27,974 bases of DNA from Amoebophrya sp. AT5.2 (lineage: Eukaryota > Sar > Dinophyceae > Syndiniales > Amoebophryaceae), in assembly GCA_005223375.1 (NCBI GenBank), contig RXOD01004134.1, positions 1 through 27,974 of the forward strand, in the 5' to 3' direction. Within the stretch, counting starts at the first letter, position 1. Each line of letters starts with the position of its first letter. The translations under genes were made by a program, and so were the position numbers. Below the pieces are notes generated by a model. The model was given only the letters and a program-made list of their open reading frames with translations. It was not told the DNA's origin and ran no database searches. This document shows positions 11,239 to 22,590 of the stretch, in pieces.

Positions 11239-14200
11239 CTACCGCTGCACTGCGCTGACGCGTTCTCCTAGTGAGAGCGCGATGCCCTGCGCTCTGGAGC
11301 GTATCCGCACCGAGCCGGAGAGTTTCGACGGCACTCCGTTTGCGTCCCGGATTTGCTCGATCGAGATGTTCGCCAGGATGTCCTCGCCGAAAATCGACCG
11401 GCTGTACAGGTTCAGGCCGACGAAGTTGCTCTGCGCGAGCAGCTTCTTGATGCCGAGCGCGTCCTCGAACTGCGTGAAGATCTCCCCCATCGAAAGGTGC
11501 TTCTTGCTCGCCTTCACCTTCTCCTGGGCCGCTCCCTGCAGCGTCAGACCTCCACCCGCCTGCCCCTTCGAGTCCCTCCGCGCGAGCAGAACCACAGGGT
11601 TGTCCTCCGCAAAAGCTCCGGCGGCTGGTGACCCTGAGTCGGTCGCGCTACTGCCTGGGGCGCTGGTCGTGCCGGAAGCTGTTCCCTTTGGCGCCAGGCT
11701 CGCCAGCACGTTCTGCAGCGAGCGCCGCGCGCCGACGACCGTTCCCGCGTCGACTGCCTGTGTAGAACTAGTATTTGTCGCGCCACCAGCGCCACCTCCT
11801 CCCCGGCCGCCTGCCGAACTACCCATTGTTTGCGCGGCGGTCGCGCGGCCGACGATGCTCATGTTCGTGTTCTTCATGATGTGGATCAGGTAGGCACCCG
11901 CCTCCTTGAACTGGGTGTTGATGTTGATCTTGTTTTCCCACTCGAACTCCGACCACATGGTGCGGAATTTCAGCTCGGAGATGCTGCCCTTCTCGATGTA
12001 GTCCAGAATGTCCACATGCAACTCATTCAGCACGATGGACTCCTTGTCCACCGCCGACTTCTTCTCGAAGGACACGTACCCAAAAATCACGCCCGTCTCC
12101 GTCGAAGAAACCTGGGGCGATGAAGAAGGTACTCAGTTATGAAAGAATGTTTGAAGGTAAACGTGGAGGAAGAAGCATCCTTGCATTCGAGCTCTAGAAA
12201 CGACCAGAAAAGCAAGGCACAGGCAGCATGTTGTAGCCGCCTAGCGTTCCGCTGCATCCACCGTCCGAAGAAAAAGAAATTTACCAGCTGGGGGTGGGGA
12301 CTACGAACAGGTACCCAACTACGAGACAGCGACGAAGAGCTCTGAGGCCGCTAAACCAAGGAATTAAACAAAGCTGAAAATACTCCCTCGTGGAGGAGGA
12401 TGGAACAACTACTTGCTTTCTATCGATTGCTCCACATCCACTTCCAAGCTGGACGGTGAGGAAGTAGCTCATGAACAACATAGTGCACCACTCTACCACA
12501 TCATAAGCTGTACCTTTATGCTTGCGTGCACGATTTGTTGTTGTCCTGGCGCGAGCATGACTGGGTTGGGTCGGTCCACGATTTTGAGGTCTCCCTGCGT
12601 GGAGAGCTCCACCGTGCAGTTCTGCAGGATTTCGTTGGTTCGGTTCACCAAAAGGATCTCGAGCAGGAGGTCGAAGCTGTGCACCTGGAGAAACGCCTCC
12701 ACGTAGATGGGGTCCGCGAGCCCGGTCATCTGCTGGACGTTGGCCAGCCGCTCCCCGAAGAGAGAGCCATCCTTCTCGCCCTGCTCCAGCGCGCCGCGGG
12801 CCATGTTGAAGTCCCCCTCATCGTCGAAATCCAGCGCGTTCGCAATGCGGTCCCGCCCGTCCCGACGTAACTGCCGGAAACAGATCGCTTCGCCAGGAGG
12901 AATCTGGGGGTGAAGATCAGGGGGTGCAGATAAAGATGCGAATTAACGCTTTCGTTGCGGGGGACGAGCTGCGAGCTACGAGTCGTGGAGGTAGGGCTCT
13001 ATGCTTTTCACAATGGAAGCTAGTAGTACCGCGAACAATTATATCCCTTCTAATATATACCTAAAAGTAAACTAACAGAAACTGCAACCATCAATACAAG
13101 AAGAAACCGCTGATACCATTTGTGCTGATTCGTGTGCTTCGTCCATGAGTTTTTCCCTGCTCCACTCGCTGTTTTGCGCTTCTAGTTCGATGACCCGCAT
13201 CAGGTCTTCTTTTCCGCTGGAGCCCATCCAGGTCGCGCGTACTCGGTCCAGGGCTTGCTGCTTGCCCATCGGCGTCGTCAGGAGGCGGATGCACAAGTGC
13301 AAACGCAGCACCGAGTCGTTCGACTCTGTCGCTGAGTGCGCCGACTTTAGCAACCGCACGAGGTTTGCGCACACAAAGAGCACCTCGTTTCGTTTTTCCC
13401 CCGTCAGCTTCATCGCACAGGCGGAGGGCGCGTCCGCCTGCTCCATGCGCACCACCATTCGGGCCAGCGCAACGCCCAAACAGCTCGCGAGCAAGTAGTC
13501 GCCCAGCTGCAGTAAGGTTTTCAGCATGGTCTTCTTCTCCTCCTGTACCTCGCTCCCAGGGAGGTCCGCCGGAGAGCTGCTCTCCGTGACGGCCTCCGTT
13601 CCGTACGTGCCGTCGGCGAGGACGATGGTCCTCGTCACCGTTTTCGGTGGCGCCTGGTCCTTGCTTTTGGTGTCGCCACCAGCCTCCTGCTCCTTCTTGT
13701 CCTTGCTGGCGGCCTCTCTTTCGTCCTTCTCCTTCTGCGGAATGATGGGCAACGGCCGCAGTACACTCAGCACTGACTCCAGGGCGGTGTCCAGGTCGTC
13801 GCCCTCCGCATACTCCGAAAACAGCCAGAGAGTGCTGAAAGCAAAAATCAAAATAAAGATAAACGTGCATGTTGAAGTTGAATGATGATGTTGAGTGAGT
13901 AGACGCCTTCTCAACGTAACGCGGGCCTTGCAGCTCATCAATCAATCAGAAGTCAAAAAAATCCAAGAAATAACACGACTCATGACGCTACCGCAAACGC
14001 AATACCCTCTGAGCACCCGGCTGTGCTGCATATCAGGGAGCGTCTGGCAGAGGCGCGTCAGGATCGAGGACCGGATTTCGGGGAACAGCACTACCAGCTC
14101 GCGGAGGTACATGATCGTCTCATTCGCCGTTGCATTGTATTCCGCCTCCGTGAGGAAGTCAATCAACAAGTACACCTGGTGTCGCGGTCGCGGAGTGTGG

Positions 14201-16644
14201 AAGGTATTTTATTAGAAACTTCCTTGCAAGGAAATAAACGTAGAAAATCAAAATTGAAATTCGTGGTGCTCCAAGAAAACTGTACAAGTGTCCTTGCTTC
14301 CTCCGCGGAGTGCGTGGTGCAGACGTGCAGCGCTTTCAGGAGCAGCTTCCGGTACTCGTGTCGGTATTCCTTGTCCGAGCTATCCGTGCCGCATGTTTTT
14401 ATTAACTCCTTTTTAAAAAGCGCAACCACCTCCTTCACATTCTTGGACGATACCTGGTGCGGATCGTAAACCGATAAAGATGGGCATGGGTGTAGTACTA
14501 TCTTCAAAAAGTGGCTTATTTAAGCTGAGAGAAGTCATTTTTGCGACCCTACGTACTCCGTACCGGCGCATACCCGAGGGACGGCGTCCCCTCCCTTTCG
14601 CAGTGGCCGCGGGTACTACTAGAACTAGATGAAGATGAGGAAGAGCTAAATTATAATCCAAACGAACAGCAAATTCTTGAATGATGACCATCTTCCAGCG
14701 ACCAACACCAAGCTTAGTATGGGCAACGTTTTAAGAGAAGTAGACGTAAGAAAGTAGTACCAGTGGCAGGCAGAGGTCCATGACTTTTTTTCGCACGTCC
14801 AGGGAGGGCGAGGAGAGGCCGCGGAAGGCGTCCATGATGAAGTTTTGCACCACTTCGCCGTGGAACTTGCGGACCTCCTTGAGCTTGCCGAGCACCACCA
14901 GCTTCACGTTGTTGTCGCTCTGCTCCGTGAGCAGGTTCACGTAGTTCTGCACTGCCGTCGTCACCGCCTGCGCATTCCCGGTCAGCGACACCTGTTGTTC
15001 ATATTGTCTACCTAAGAGGAGTTCTACCCGGACCCGGTTGCAAATTTAAGTTTAACTGGCCCTACCTAAAGTATCAGTATGAATTTCAATAATTTCTTTG
15101 TTTTGTGGCATTCACAAATCAGAGCTGTACCAGGCTGCTTGCGACGTCGTAGGCTACTGCGGTGGAGGACATGCTGTTGCTCAAGGAGGGGTCGGCGAGG
15201 TTGTACAACACGCGCAAGAGTTTCGACTTGTTCTGCTGCGCAGACGACGCGGCGCTGTTGGCGCGGCACGCCTTCCTTATCAGCTCCAAAACCGCCAGCT
15301 GAAACAGGTCTCCGCTGGTCGGAACGCTGTCCTGGGTCGTCAACAAAAACTGCACCGCCCGCTCCATGTCGCAATTCAAAAGCATCAAAAAAGCGTTGCG
15401 CTTCGTTGACAGGTCGCCCTGTTGATTTTGAAACTGATTCATTGCCTGACTGACAGATTGATTCATGTGTGGCTGTGGGGAGGGAGGGATTCGGACATTT
15501 GTTCTTTCACTTCCGGTGATCCAGATGCAGGGCACACTGAAAAGAACCATGGGCTTCGGATTTGCTTCGGTAAAGAAAAAGTTCGTGTTCGTGCTCATCT
15601 TCTACTATACTTAGTCGTAAAGAAATCCGGCATCCGCACCTGCTCTGGAGCCGCATATTCACGTTAAACCGGCGGGAAGCACACAAGAAATTGAAATGGT
15701 ATGGATACGAAAGTACCTCCACGACGAGGAGCTGTTCGACGTCCTCGAGCGCGGTTGGGATGACCTCGATACCGAAGGTTTTTACGATGGCGAACACGCA
15801 CATCACCGCATTCCTTCGCACGTATGAGTGCTTGTGCGTCAGATTCTGCAGAATTGCCTCGATCAGAGGCTCCAGAATCTTGTAATACCTGAGGAGAGGA
15901 CGGAGAGGGTGAGGTGGTGAGAAGGTGGATGGGATGAAGCGTTAGGACCACAGCCTCCATGACAGGGAACGAAAATTTCCACTGCTCCTCTGCTTCTGCA
16001 TCTGCACTGTATCTATAATAAGTACCTCATTTTGCACATGAGCCTCAACGTGCAGCCGCGCACGTACTCGTTTGAGTGCAGGAGGTCGTTCCTGATGGCG
16101 TTGCAGACGAGGATCATTTCTTCCTTCCACTCACCGTTTTCCTTGTACTTGTCCACGATCTCCCAGTACAGCATCAACAACTTCTTTATCCGATGGTTGT
16201 TCGACGTCACCGTGTACTGGATTACCTGGTGAGATCATGTCAAGATGAAGCGTTAGCGTGCCCGTAGTGCCGCACGGGTTTCTATCCGTACTTCCTCCGA
16301 CCAGAGTCCCGAAGATCGTCCGGCGGCGCCTGAAAAAACTACTACATCTCATTCTCAGTCACACCACGACCTCCAAGTTGTCCGATGAAGCAAGGACAAG
16401 AAGTATGGAAAGTCTAGAGCTAGTAGAACTAGGTCACACTCACAACAGGTAGAAGAAGTACCTGCATTAAGAGCTGCGCGTAGCTCTCTCCGTTCACCAT
16501 GTGCATGATGATTTGCTCCAGCGCGTCGATCTTGTCATCGTCGCGCTTGCTCGCCAGCTTCTGCGAGAGTTCGCCCTGGGAGGGGCTCTGTTTCGCCTCC
16601 AGGGCGATGTACACCGTGCAGTTGTCATCGGCCTCACGTCCCAT
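11239..16644 (-). CDS. COPB1: Coatomer subunit beta (beta-COP)
   Basis: Ten exons: 16462-16644, 16026-16225, 15717-15888, 15131-15418, 14761-14991, 14286-14453, 14006-14175, 13117-13834, 12514-12903, 11239-12111; 3,393 nt, 1,130 residues. Beta-COP is a core subunit of the COPI coat that buds vesicles for Golgi-to-ER traffic. The N-terminal half is the HEAT/ARM trunk: KRNAFLMLL, ESDNNVKL-like QSDNNVKLVVLGKL and LDVRKKVMDL all match the animal protein. The C-terminus is the appendage: ADPIYVEAFLQV, WSEFEWENK, NLYSRSIFGEDILANISIE and RIRSRAQGIALSLGE. Every junction rebuilds a conserved block in phase. The start MGREADDNCTVYIAL aligns with the animal N-terminus. Human beta-COP is 953 residues; the excess is mainly a Gly/Ala/Ser-rich insert of about 130 residues (about 929-1062) in the appendage and a charged linker near residues 500-550. 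Exon 4 may start 54 nt earlier. Confidence 0.95.
12112..15716 (-). other. COPB1 introns 3 to 9
   Basis: Intron 3 15419-15716 (GAG|GTACTT, AACAG|GGCGAC); 4 14992-15130 (CTG|GTACAG, AACAG|GTGTCG); 5 14454-14760 (CTG|GTACTA, ACCAG|GTATCG); 6 14176-14285 (CTT|GTACAG, ACCAG|GTGTAC); 7 13835-14005 (AGG|GTATTG, TTCAG|CACTCT); 8 12904-13116 (ATG|GTATCA, CCCAG|ATTCCT); 9 12112-12513 (AAG|GTACAG, CCCAG|GTTTCT). Lengths run from 110 to 402 nt. Acceptors often lack a strong pyrimidine tract. Phases are 0 except introns 2 and 7 (phase 2). Confidence 0.88.
15889..16461 (-). other. COPB1 introns 1 and 2 with a shared branch-site-like motif
   Basis: Intron 1 is 16226-16461 (CAG|GTACTT to CACCAG|GTAATC) and intron 2 is 15889-16025 (GAG|GTACTT to CTCAG|GTATTA), with exon 2 (16026-16225) between them. 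Each carries the 13-mer CTAACGCTTCATC on the coding strand (plus-strand 16244-16256 and 15933-15945), 19-31 and 45-57 nt from its acceptor. CTAAC fits the general branch-site pattern. Confidence 0.75.
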
Positions 16645-18228
16645 CTTCGTCGAGGCAGTAGAAGTAGAAGAATTAGAGGTCGCTCTCGCTGCGGGGCCGG
16701 GGCTTTGTAAGTACTATGTTCCGTCAAGCTATAAGTACTTTCACCACGACACCCCTCTGGCTCTGCCACTGGCAGTGGCCGTCGTGCCAGCTGCAATTAA
16801 AATTCTCACAATTGAAGACTCGGTCGCCAGCGTAACTTTCGCAGTCCCCTGTAAAGATGTTGGCACAGCCAGCGAAGCCGCGAAGACGAGCACCGCCCAC
16901 CGACTCTACTTCTGCAACGAGCGAAGGAGTCACCAGTGTCAAGGCGCACGAGAGAAACAACGCGAGGACAAGGAACAGGATTCAGGTCGCGTTGTACAAT
17001 CGGGAAAAGTGCAACCGCCCACCTGCGTCATAATTTTCGACCTACTGGCACTGAGACCCATGATAGCCCTGCCTACATGGTTGAATGTAGTAGACATTGA
17101 TTTTTTTTTTTCGTCGCGAAGCTCGTAGGTATACGCATCAGGACGATCGGGTCGTCATGTATACAACTACAAGCGGAATCTATAATCAGGGCGGGAATGA
17201 GTTAGACTTGATAGAGTGAGTGTGAGTTGAAAGGAGAAGGACTCCTAAGTAAGTAGAATTAAATTGCCGTCGGTCAAATATAAGCTAAACAGGGCCGGCA
17301 GCATTGGTCGTCGTAGTCGCTGAAAGCGAAAATAGGTTCACGGATGTTCAGAGATGTGGCGCCGCCTTGGTACTTCTCGATATTCTTAATATGCAAAGAT
17401 CGCAAGCACACGCCACGCAGTCGCCTGCGCGACAAGAGACAGACGTTGTCGCTGTCGGGCCCGAAGAATAGCTAGCAGGACGGAACAAAAGCGTTTCAGT
17501 TTTGCGAACTCCTGGTCGTGGTGGGCATTCTGGTATTTTTTGGCAGAATGAATTCACGGATTAAAAACTTCTTGCGTCGTTTAAAATTTCGTGATGAGCG
17601 CAAGGTGCGCGTCAGCGTAAAAATTTCTTCAACTTCATGTAATGTTCCGCGCAAAGCAATTCTCAACGCAGCATGCAAACGGCAACGGAAAGCACATGCA
17701 TAGAAACAGCCCATCCGTGTAGATAGTGAAAGTGGTCAATGACAGCTATGTATACAGAAGCGGTTCCCAACCCCAACATAACCTCCATGCCCATGCCTAC
17801 GAAGAAGTAAAAGATGCAGGAGCTACAAGATAAAAGCTAAGAAAGTACAATGAGCAGAAGCCTGTGTTCTTGCTCCTTTGTATGGCGCCCGCGGTATACG
17901 CATCATGCAAAAGTCAGGGCTCGAGAATTCTTCACCATGCACCTCAGCCTCGCGGTCCCGGTCGCGAGACTTGTCTACGAGAGGTGTTTCCATGCATGTT
18001 GTTGACTCTCATTATGATCGATCATCTGACTATAAGTTGAGTCAATGCGTCTACTAACTTCTGGTGGTGGCTGCGTGTAAACTATAGATTTAGATTTGAA
18101 TTTCAGCCCAACACTTCCACCAATTGCTTTTGCACGATGCACGTATCATGCGTAGGTTCTTCTTGTTCGTGTTCCGGGATGTCTGGTCCGCCGCCCTTGT
18201 ACTCAAATTTTCTCATCTGTTATGGTTA
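16645..18228. other. Spacer between the sialidase 3' end and the COPB1 5' end
   Basis: About 1.58 kb. The right two thirds are AT-richer with a poly-T run near 17099-17111 and no gene I recognise; short frames at 17348-17714 on either strand have no motif. The plus frame 16499-17128 is antisense to COPB1 exon 1. The left part holds the candidate Cys-rich product listed separately. Confidence 0.5.
16724..16981 (-). other. Candidate small secreted Cys-rich product (open frame without ATG)
   Basis: The minus frame from 16981 to the TGA at 16724-16726 has 85 sense codons. It opens with a strongly hydrophobic run (ILFLVLALFLSCALTL) like a signal peptide core, then a Cys-rich part with GCANIFTGDCESYAGD and FNCENFNCSWHDGHCQW (five closely spaced Cys). 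No ATG lies in frame after the upstream TGA at 16982-16984, so it would need an upstream exon or an unusual start. The Cys part could also follow an intron whose acceptor is TCGTTGCAG|AAGTAG, in which case the hydrophobic run is just the pyrimidine tract. I do not recognise a family. Confidence 0.22.
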
Positions 18229-21200
18229 CTACAGCGTCGTCGAACAGATGCTGGTGACTAGTATCACTGTGAGCATGAATACCGCCACCTCCACACTCGG
18301 GCGTTCCGCGAGCTGCTTTTTGAAGCTGGGCAGTTCGGCGAAGAAGTGCATTTTCCCTAACCCCAGTAGCACGGAGAGGGCCATTCCGAACAGGGAGAGG
18401 TTGGTCTGGAACACCCACCGCACGGGGTCGTCGTGCGCGAAGAAGAGCGCCAGCAGGCCGCCCAGCATCCAAAACAGCAGCCACACTGTATTCCAAAGCT
18501 GCAAAAGCGGCAGGCAGTACCGCGTCTGGTTCTCCCGCTGCCGGAAAAACGCAGCCACACGCGCCGGCAATGGTGCTTGAACTCCTCGTTGTTCGACGTG
18601 TTCAGCCTTGCCCTCGTCGTCGTCGCGCTCTGCGTTGAGGCTCATAAAAATGCCCCCGCTGTTTGAGAAGGATACGGCCTCGTCCTCCGGTTGCGCTGGC
18701 GGCGTTGCGGTGGTGCTCGTGTTTCCTTCTCGTGAGTTATCGTGCGGTGGTGCTTCTGGTTCTACTTCTACTTGATGTCCAGTAAAAATCTTCTGCCGCT
18801 TGCTGTTGCTCTGATAATCTACTTCCCCGATCGCAGCTACCGCCTCCACCGCCTTGGTTTCTTGTTGCACTTCCTCTTCGCCGTGGTGTTCAGCATCCGG
18901 CGACAGCGAAAGCTCTCCTGAGTGCAGGCTATTGGTCGCGACGTCATCGTGGAACGCCAGATCCATCTGGATGTGCTCGATTGGCACGGCCTCACATGCC
19001 GACCCGTGTTTCGTGCGTACTGCATGCGCATCGACCGCCGATGTTCCGTGCTCTGCCGTCGAACTCGAGAAGGCCGACGTCAACAGAGTAGGTAGCTGGT
19101 GTCGTGGCTCACCGTCCCGCGACTGGTGTGCCGGCGCAGCGCCGGTGGTTGTAGTTTTCATTTCGATTTCTACCTCTGCCTGTGCTGGGAGATGACATGA
19201 GTCGGCCGCTGGTGCGGACGCATGTTGTCCTGCGTCATTTGCACTCACACAGCACGCACACTCGCCAGGCGTCTTCCGCTCCATCAGCAATTCTCTACCA
19301 CGGCAGAGTGCCTTCGCGCACCCGCTTTTCTCCACCAGCATCCATCCCAGTTGCGGCCCGGACACGAGTAGATTTTCCTGCACTAGTACCTTCCGCCGGC
19401 TGCGGCACACCGGGAGCAGGCAGCACGTCGACGACAGGAACGCCACCATCCCGGACAGAATCAGCAGGCCGACGGTCGCGAAGATGGTCACCCACCAGTG
19501 GAACGACCACATGAATGTCGAATGCGACGAAAACCGCGACTTCTGCGCCGTCTCCTGCCACGTCATCGGGTACGCCCGAAGCGGAAGACTCCACTGCGCC
19601 GGCCACTCGACCTCCGATGGCGAGGGAGGTGTCGACACTTCTACCCTACTGTCCGACGCGTCTGCGTAGAAAAACCTGCGGGGCTCAAGCGCGAAGAGCG
19701 TGGTCGCGTTGCGGTCACAAGACATGCTGTCGTCCCTGGGAACGACGCCGGGGAGTGCTGTCGCTGTCGTGCCTGTGTTGGCGTCGTCCACCCCCGCGAG
19801 GTCGAAGCGCGGCAGAATTTTCACGTAGATGTTTAACGGGATGAAGATGGGCGACAGATTCCCGATCTCGTAAATCACGGCGACGCGACCGTCAAGGAGC
19901 CGGTACAGAGCAGAGTAAGATGCGCCACCCTCGTGAATCACCTGGCGGGTTCGATGTGTAGGACGTTTCTCTTGGTGCTCCTGCTTCATCCATCGGGATA
20001 TTCATCAGTCACGTAGAATAATTCTTGCTGTTCCTTCACGACATCTTCAAAGAATGACTACATGCGTGTGTCTGCTGGACGTGGACGAGGAGATGCTCTT
20101 AGATGGATGCAGCGGTTGTTGCGCTTCCGGAGAACGAGAAAAAGTAGATGATTTTTAAACATGAACTATAAAGCAGGATATTGGCACGAGCGCTTAACTG
20201 TGAGAACAAAGATCTTTCATCTTCTATCTATGGTTGGTGTTGGTCGTGGTCGCCAAGAATATTAAATTGGAACAAGAGGAAGCTGCTGCACCATGTGTTC
20301 GTGCCAGATTTTCCCGACGTCGTCGCTCCACCACAGTGTTAGATCTCTTCTTACCGCGTCCCAGTCGCTCTTCCCCGCCCCCTTCAGTCCCGAGTACAGC
20401 AGGACGTGTCTGTTCAGGTTCATCACGCTCCCCTGGCAGCCCTGGAACGGGTTCGGCAGCGCCACCCGCTCCAGCGGCGACCAGGTGTCGCCCCCGTCGT
20501 GACTCCAGCTCTGCGCCCGGCCGCCGATCCACGTGCGCGAGTTCAGCAGCAACGTCCCGTCGCAGTGCTCCACAACTTGGTCTTCGTTCCCCGCGATCCC
20601 AATCAGCTCCTGGTGCGCATTGGAAACGACCACCACCCGCCAAGTCAAACCCTCGTCGTCGGACAGCAGCACGAACGCCGAGCTCCCGAACAACGCGGTC
20701 AGGTCGAACACGGGGGAGTCAGAGAAGTAGCCCGGGATGACCAGTCTCCCGCGGTACTTGGCGTTGTACGATAGTTGCAGGCCGGCGGGCGGGCCGAAGC
20801 CGACCCAGGTCCACCAAAACCCCTCGAAAGACAACCGGTAGGGCGGGGCAAAAGATTCCCCGTTGTCGTCGGAATACGTCATCCACATGCGGGAGTTGCC
20901 GCGGGTGAACGGAAGAAACAACCGGCCGGAAAACTCCGACTGCACCGGGGCCAGATTGCCGACCACGAAGTGCCAATCGTGCTTCCCCCTCAAAAGGACC
21001 TGCATGGGAGACCAGCTGGCGCCGCCGTCGTAAGACTTGCGCATAACCACGTCGGTAATGTCCCAATCCATGCAGTTACCTGCAATCAGAAGAGGAAGCC
21101 GGCGAAAATCAAAATGCCAAGGAACCAGCGAACAGAACTGCAGAAAACATGTACTTACTGACAGAACGGAACAACGCCTGGCATCAAAAAAAATCTGGTA

Positions 21201-21502
21201 CCGATGCTTCCTTCGTCGTCCGTGGGTCCGCGGGCTTCTGCGAAGGCGATGATGGTTCCATTCAGAGTTTGGAAGAGGTACGGAATTTTGTAACAGCTGT
21301 ACTGGGGGTAGGCAACCGTGGAGAACACCTCCACTCTGGGTCCCACTGCACTGTAGTTGTACGTGCGCGACTCCTGCGTCGTGTACGCCTCGACTGCGGG
21401 GGCGCGGTTCGTCATCCGATGTGTGTCCAAAAATGGCACAAAGCAGCACAATTTCCAACATTGCACTGCGGCGCCAGCCGCAAGCCGGCGCATCATCTTC
21501 AT
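18229..21502 (-). CDS. Sialidase (GH33/NEU-like, five Asp boxes) fused to a multi-pass membrane tail
   Basis: Exons 21202-21502, 20292-21079 and 18229-19941 give 933 residues; introns 21080-21201 (TCG|GTACCA, TGCAG|GTAACT) and 19942-20291 (ATG|GTGCAG, GCCAG|GTGATT). Sialidases release terminal sialic acids from glycans. An N-terminal hydrophobic stretch may be a signal peptide. Asp boxes: SYDGGASW (116-123), SDDNGESF (170-177), SDDEGLTW (240-247), SHDGGDTW (293-300), SDDVGKIW (352-359). By eye alignment to NEU enzymes, active-site equivalents are R91, D95/D96, E271 (in NEDQVVE), R282, R344/R345 and Y372 (ASYSAL); the FRIP motif reads YKIP, so the first triad Arg is Lys72. The block VIYEIGN in exon 3 matches the LYEKG end of NEU1 and shows the exons belong together. 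After residue about 400 come a membrane helix (about 508-540), a 290-residue acidic loop, and three more helices near 838-866, 871-895 and 912-931. Confidence 0.85.
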
Positions 21503-22489
21503 CCTCCTCGGCGCGCCATAGGAGTTGTGTAAAAAATCGTAAGGGGGGATCGCTCAGGCTCAGAAATCGATGATGGCAGCCGCTCAGGACAAAGTTCTCT
21601 TGCAGCTGTGCGTCGTGCTCGTGCGCCCCCTGATGGGTACAACTGTTACTGGTAGATCATATACACCTACGTACATCAACATTGAGCTTGGTTTCAATTT
21701 TTCAAATTTCCGACATTCTTTCGCACCCGTAATTCCTTAATGGATTGTCTTCGCACAGCAGGGGTAGGCCTAAGTGTAGGTAGGGACTAAAGACAAGCAC
21801 GAAGACGGGTGCGGCGTGCAGAGTGTTGAGCTGTGAAATTATCGAGTCCGAGAAAATGTCAAAGAAATGAAAGACACGTGGAATGCGGATGAGCAGCACG
21901 GGCCAAGTCAAGCACAACCGACCGTATGAAAAAAGAATAAGAAAACATTAACATCATCCCAAGCACGGCTTATCAAAAATCAATGTGCAAACCCATGCGT
22001 TAAACGTTGACCATTCTCAACCAGCTGCATCGGCATCAACACCAAACAGACGCGCACAACTGGCACTCACACAGAATCATAATCTATCAGAAGCACTTTA
22101 GACGAAGACAGCAACACACAGATTGATGAAGAAAGAAACCAACCTCAACGTCAACTTTCTTTTAGTATGTGGTAAAAAATTGGAATTACCCGGAACTACA
22201 ACACGTATGGCGACCGAGAATGAAGGTGATTAAGACCACTGGCTCGCACCTAGGTAAAGCAGCAGCAGAACCAACGCAACATGAACAACCGAATGCATCA
22301 GCATCTTTATCATCACCGAAGATTCATTTACGAAAGGGTACGAAATCATGAACTTTTCATGTTGAGATCGAGGATCGATCGATACCGCACAGAGACGCAG
22401 CGATTCCAACAACTTCCGCCGCCAGCGTCAACATCGCATTCAATTTCAACATGTTCGTGGCTAAGCCACTTTATTCAAATTCATGTTCT
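21503..22489. other. Spacer between the glycosyltransferase 3' end and the sialidase 5' end
   Basis: Nearly 1 kb of mixed composition, AT-richer from about 21900 to 22500. The 71-codon minus frame at 21702-21917 and the plus frames at 22169-22499 show no motif. No RNA gene or clear repeat seen. Confidence 0.55.
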
Positions 22490-22590
22490 CTACGTATAAG
22501 TATAACTGATGCTCGGTATGATGACGCTCTGGTGCGGGTCGTGCTGCATCGCCCTGAAAACATAAAATGACTGCCCCACGTCAACATGGC
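22490..22590 (-). other. Possible last coding piece of the glycosyltransferase gene
   Basis: After LHK at the end of exon 2 the sequence reads AAA|GTGAGTTGAG. If 29 nt ending in GGGGCAG were removed, the frame would continue as SFYVFRAMQHDPHQSVIIPS and stop with TAG at 22490-22492. A 29-nt intron is very short. The same frame reads openly upstream as well, so a one-base shift relative to exon 2 explains it equally. Another choice is TTTTCAG|GGCG, which gives a different frame. Confidence 0.35.

Noticed and set aside
8051..14622. GGTACTACTAG seen at 8051, 14612 and (reverse) 13020
   Set aside because: An 11-mer found three times on two strands of 28 kb is near chance expectation; the flanks share only a few bases.
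16499..17128. 209-codon plus-strand frame
   Set aside because: Antisense to COPB1 exon 1, which is fixed by homology; no motif in the rest.
17128..17905. GGTATACGCATCA repeated at 17128 and 17893
   Set aside because: A single 13-mer pair is expected by chance in a window of this size, and the flanks are unrelated.
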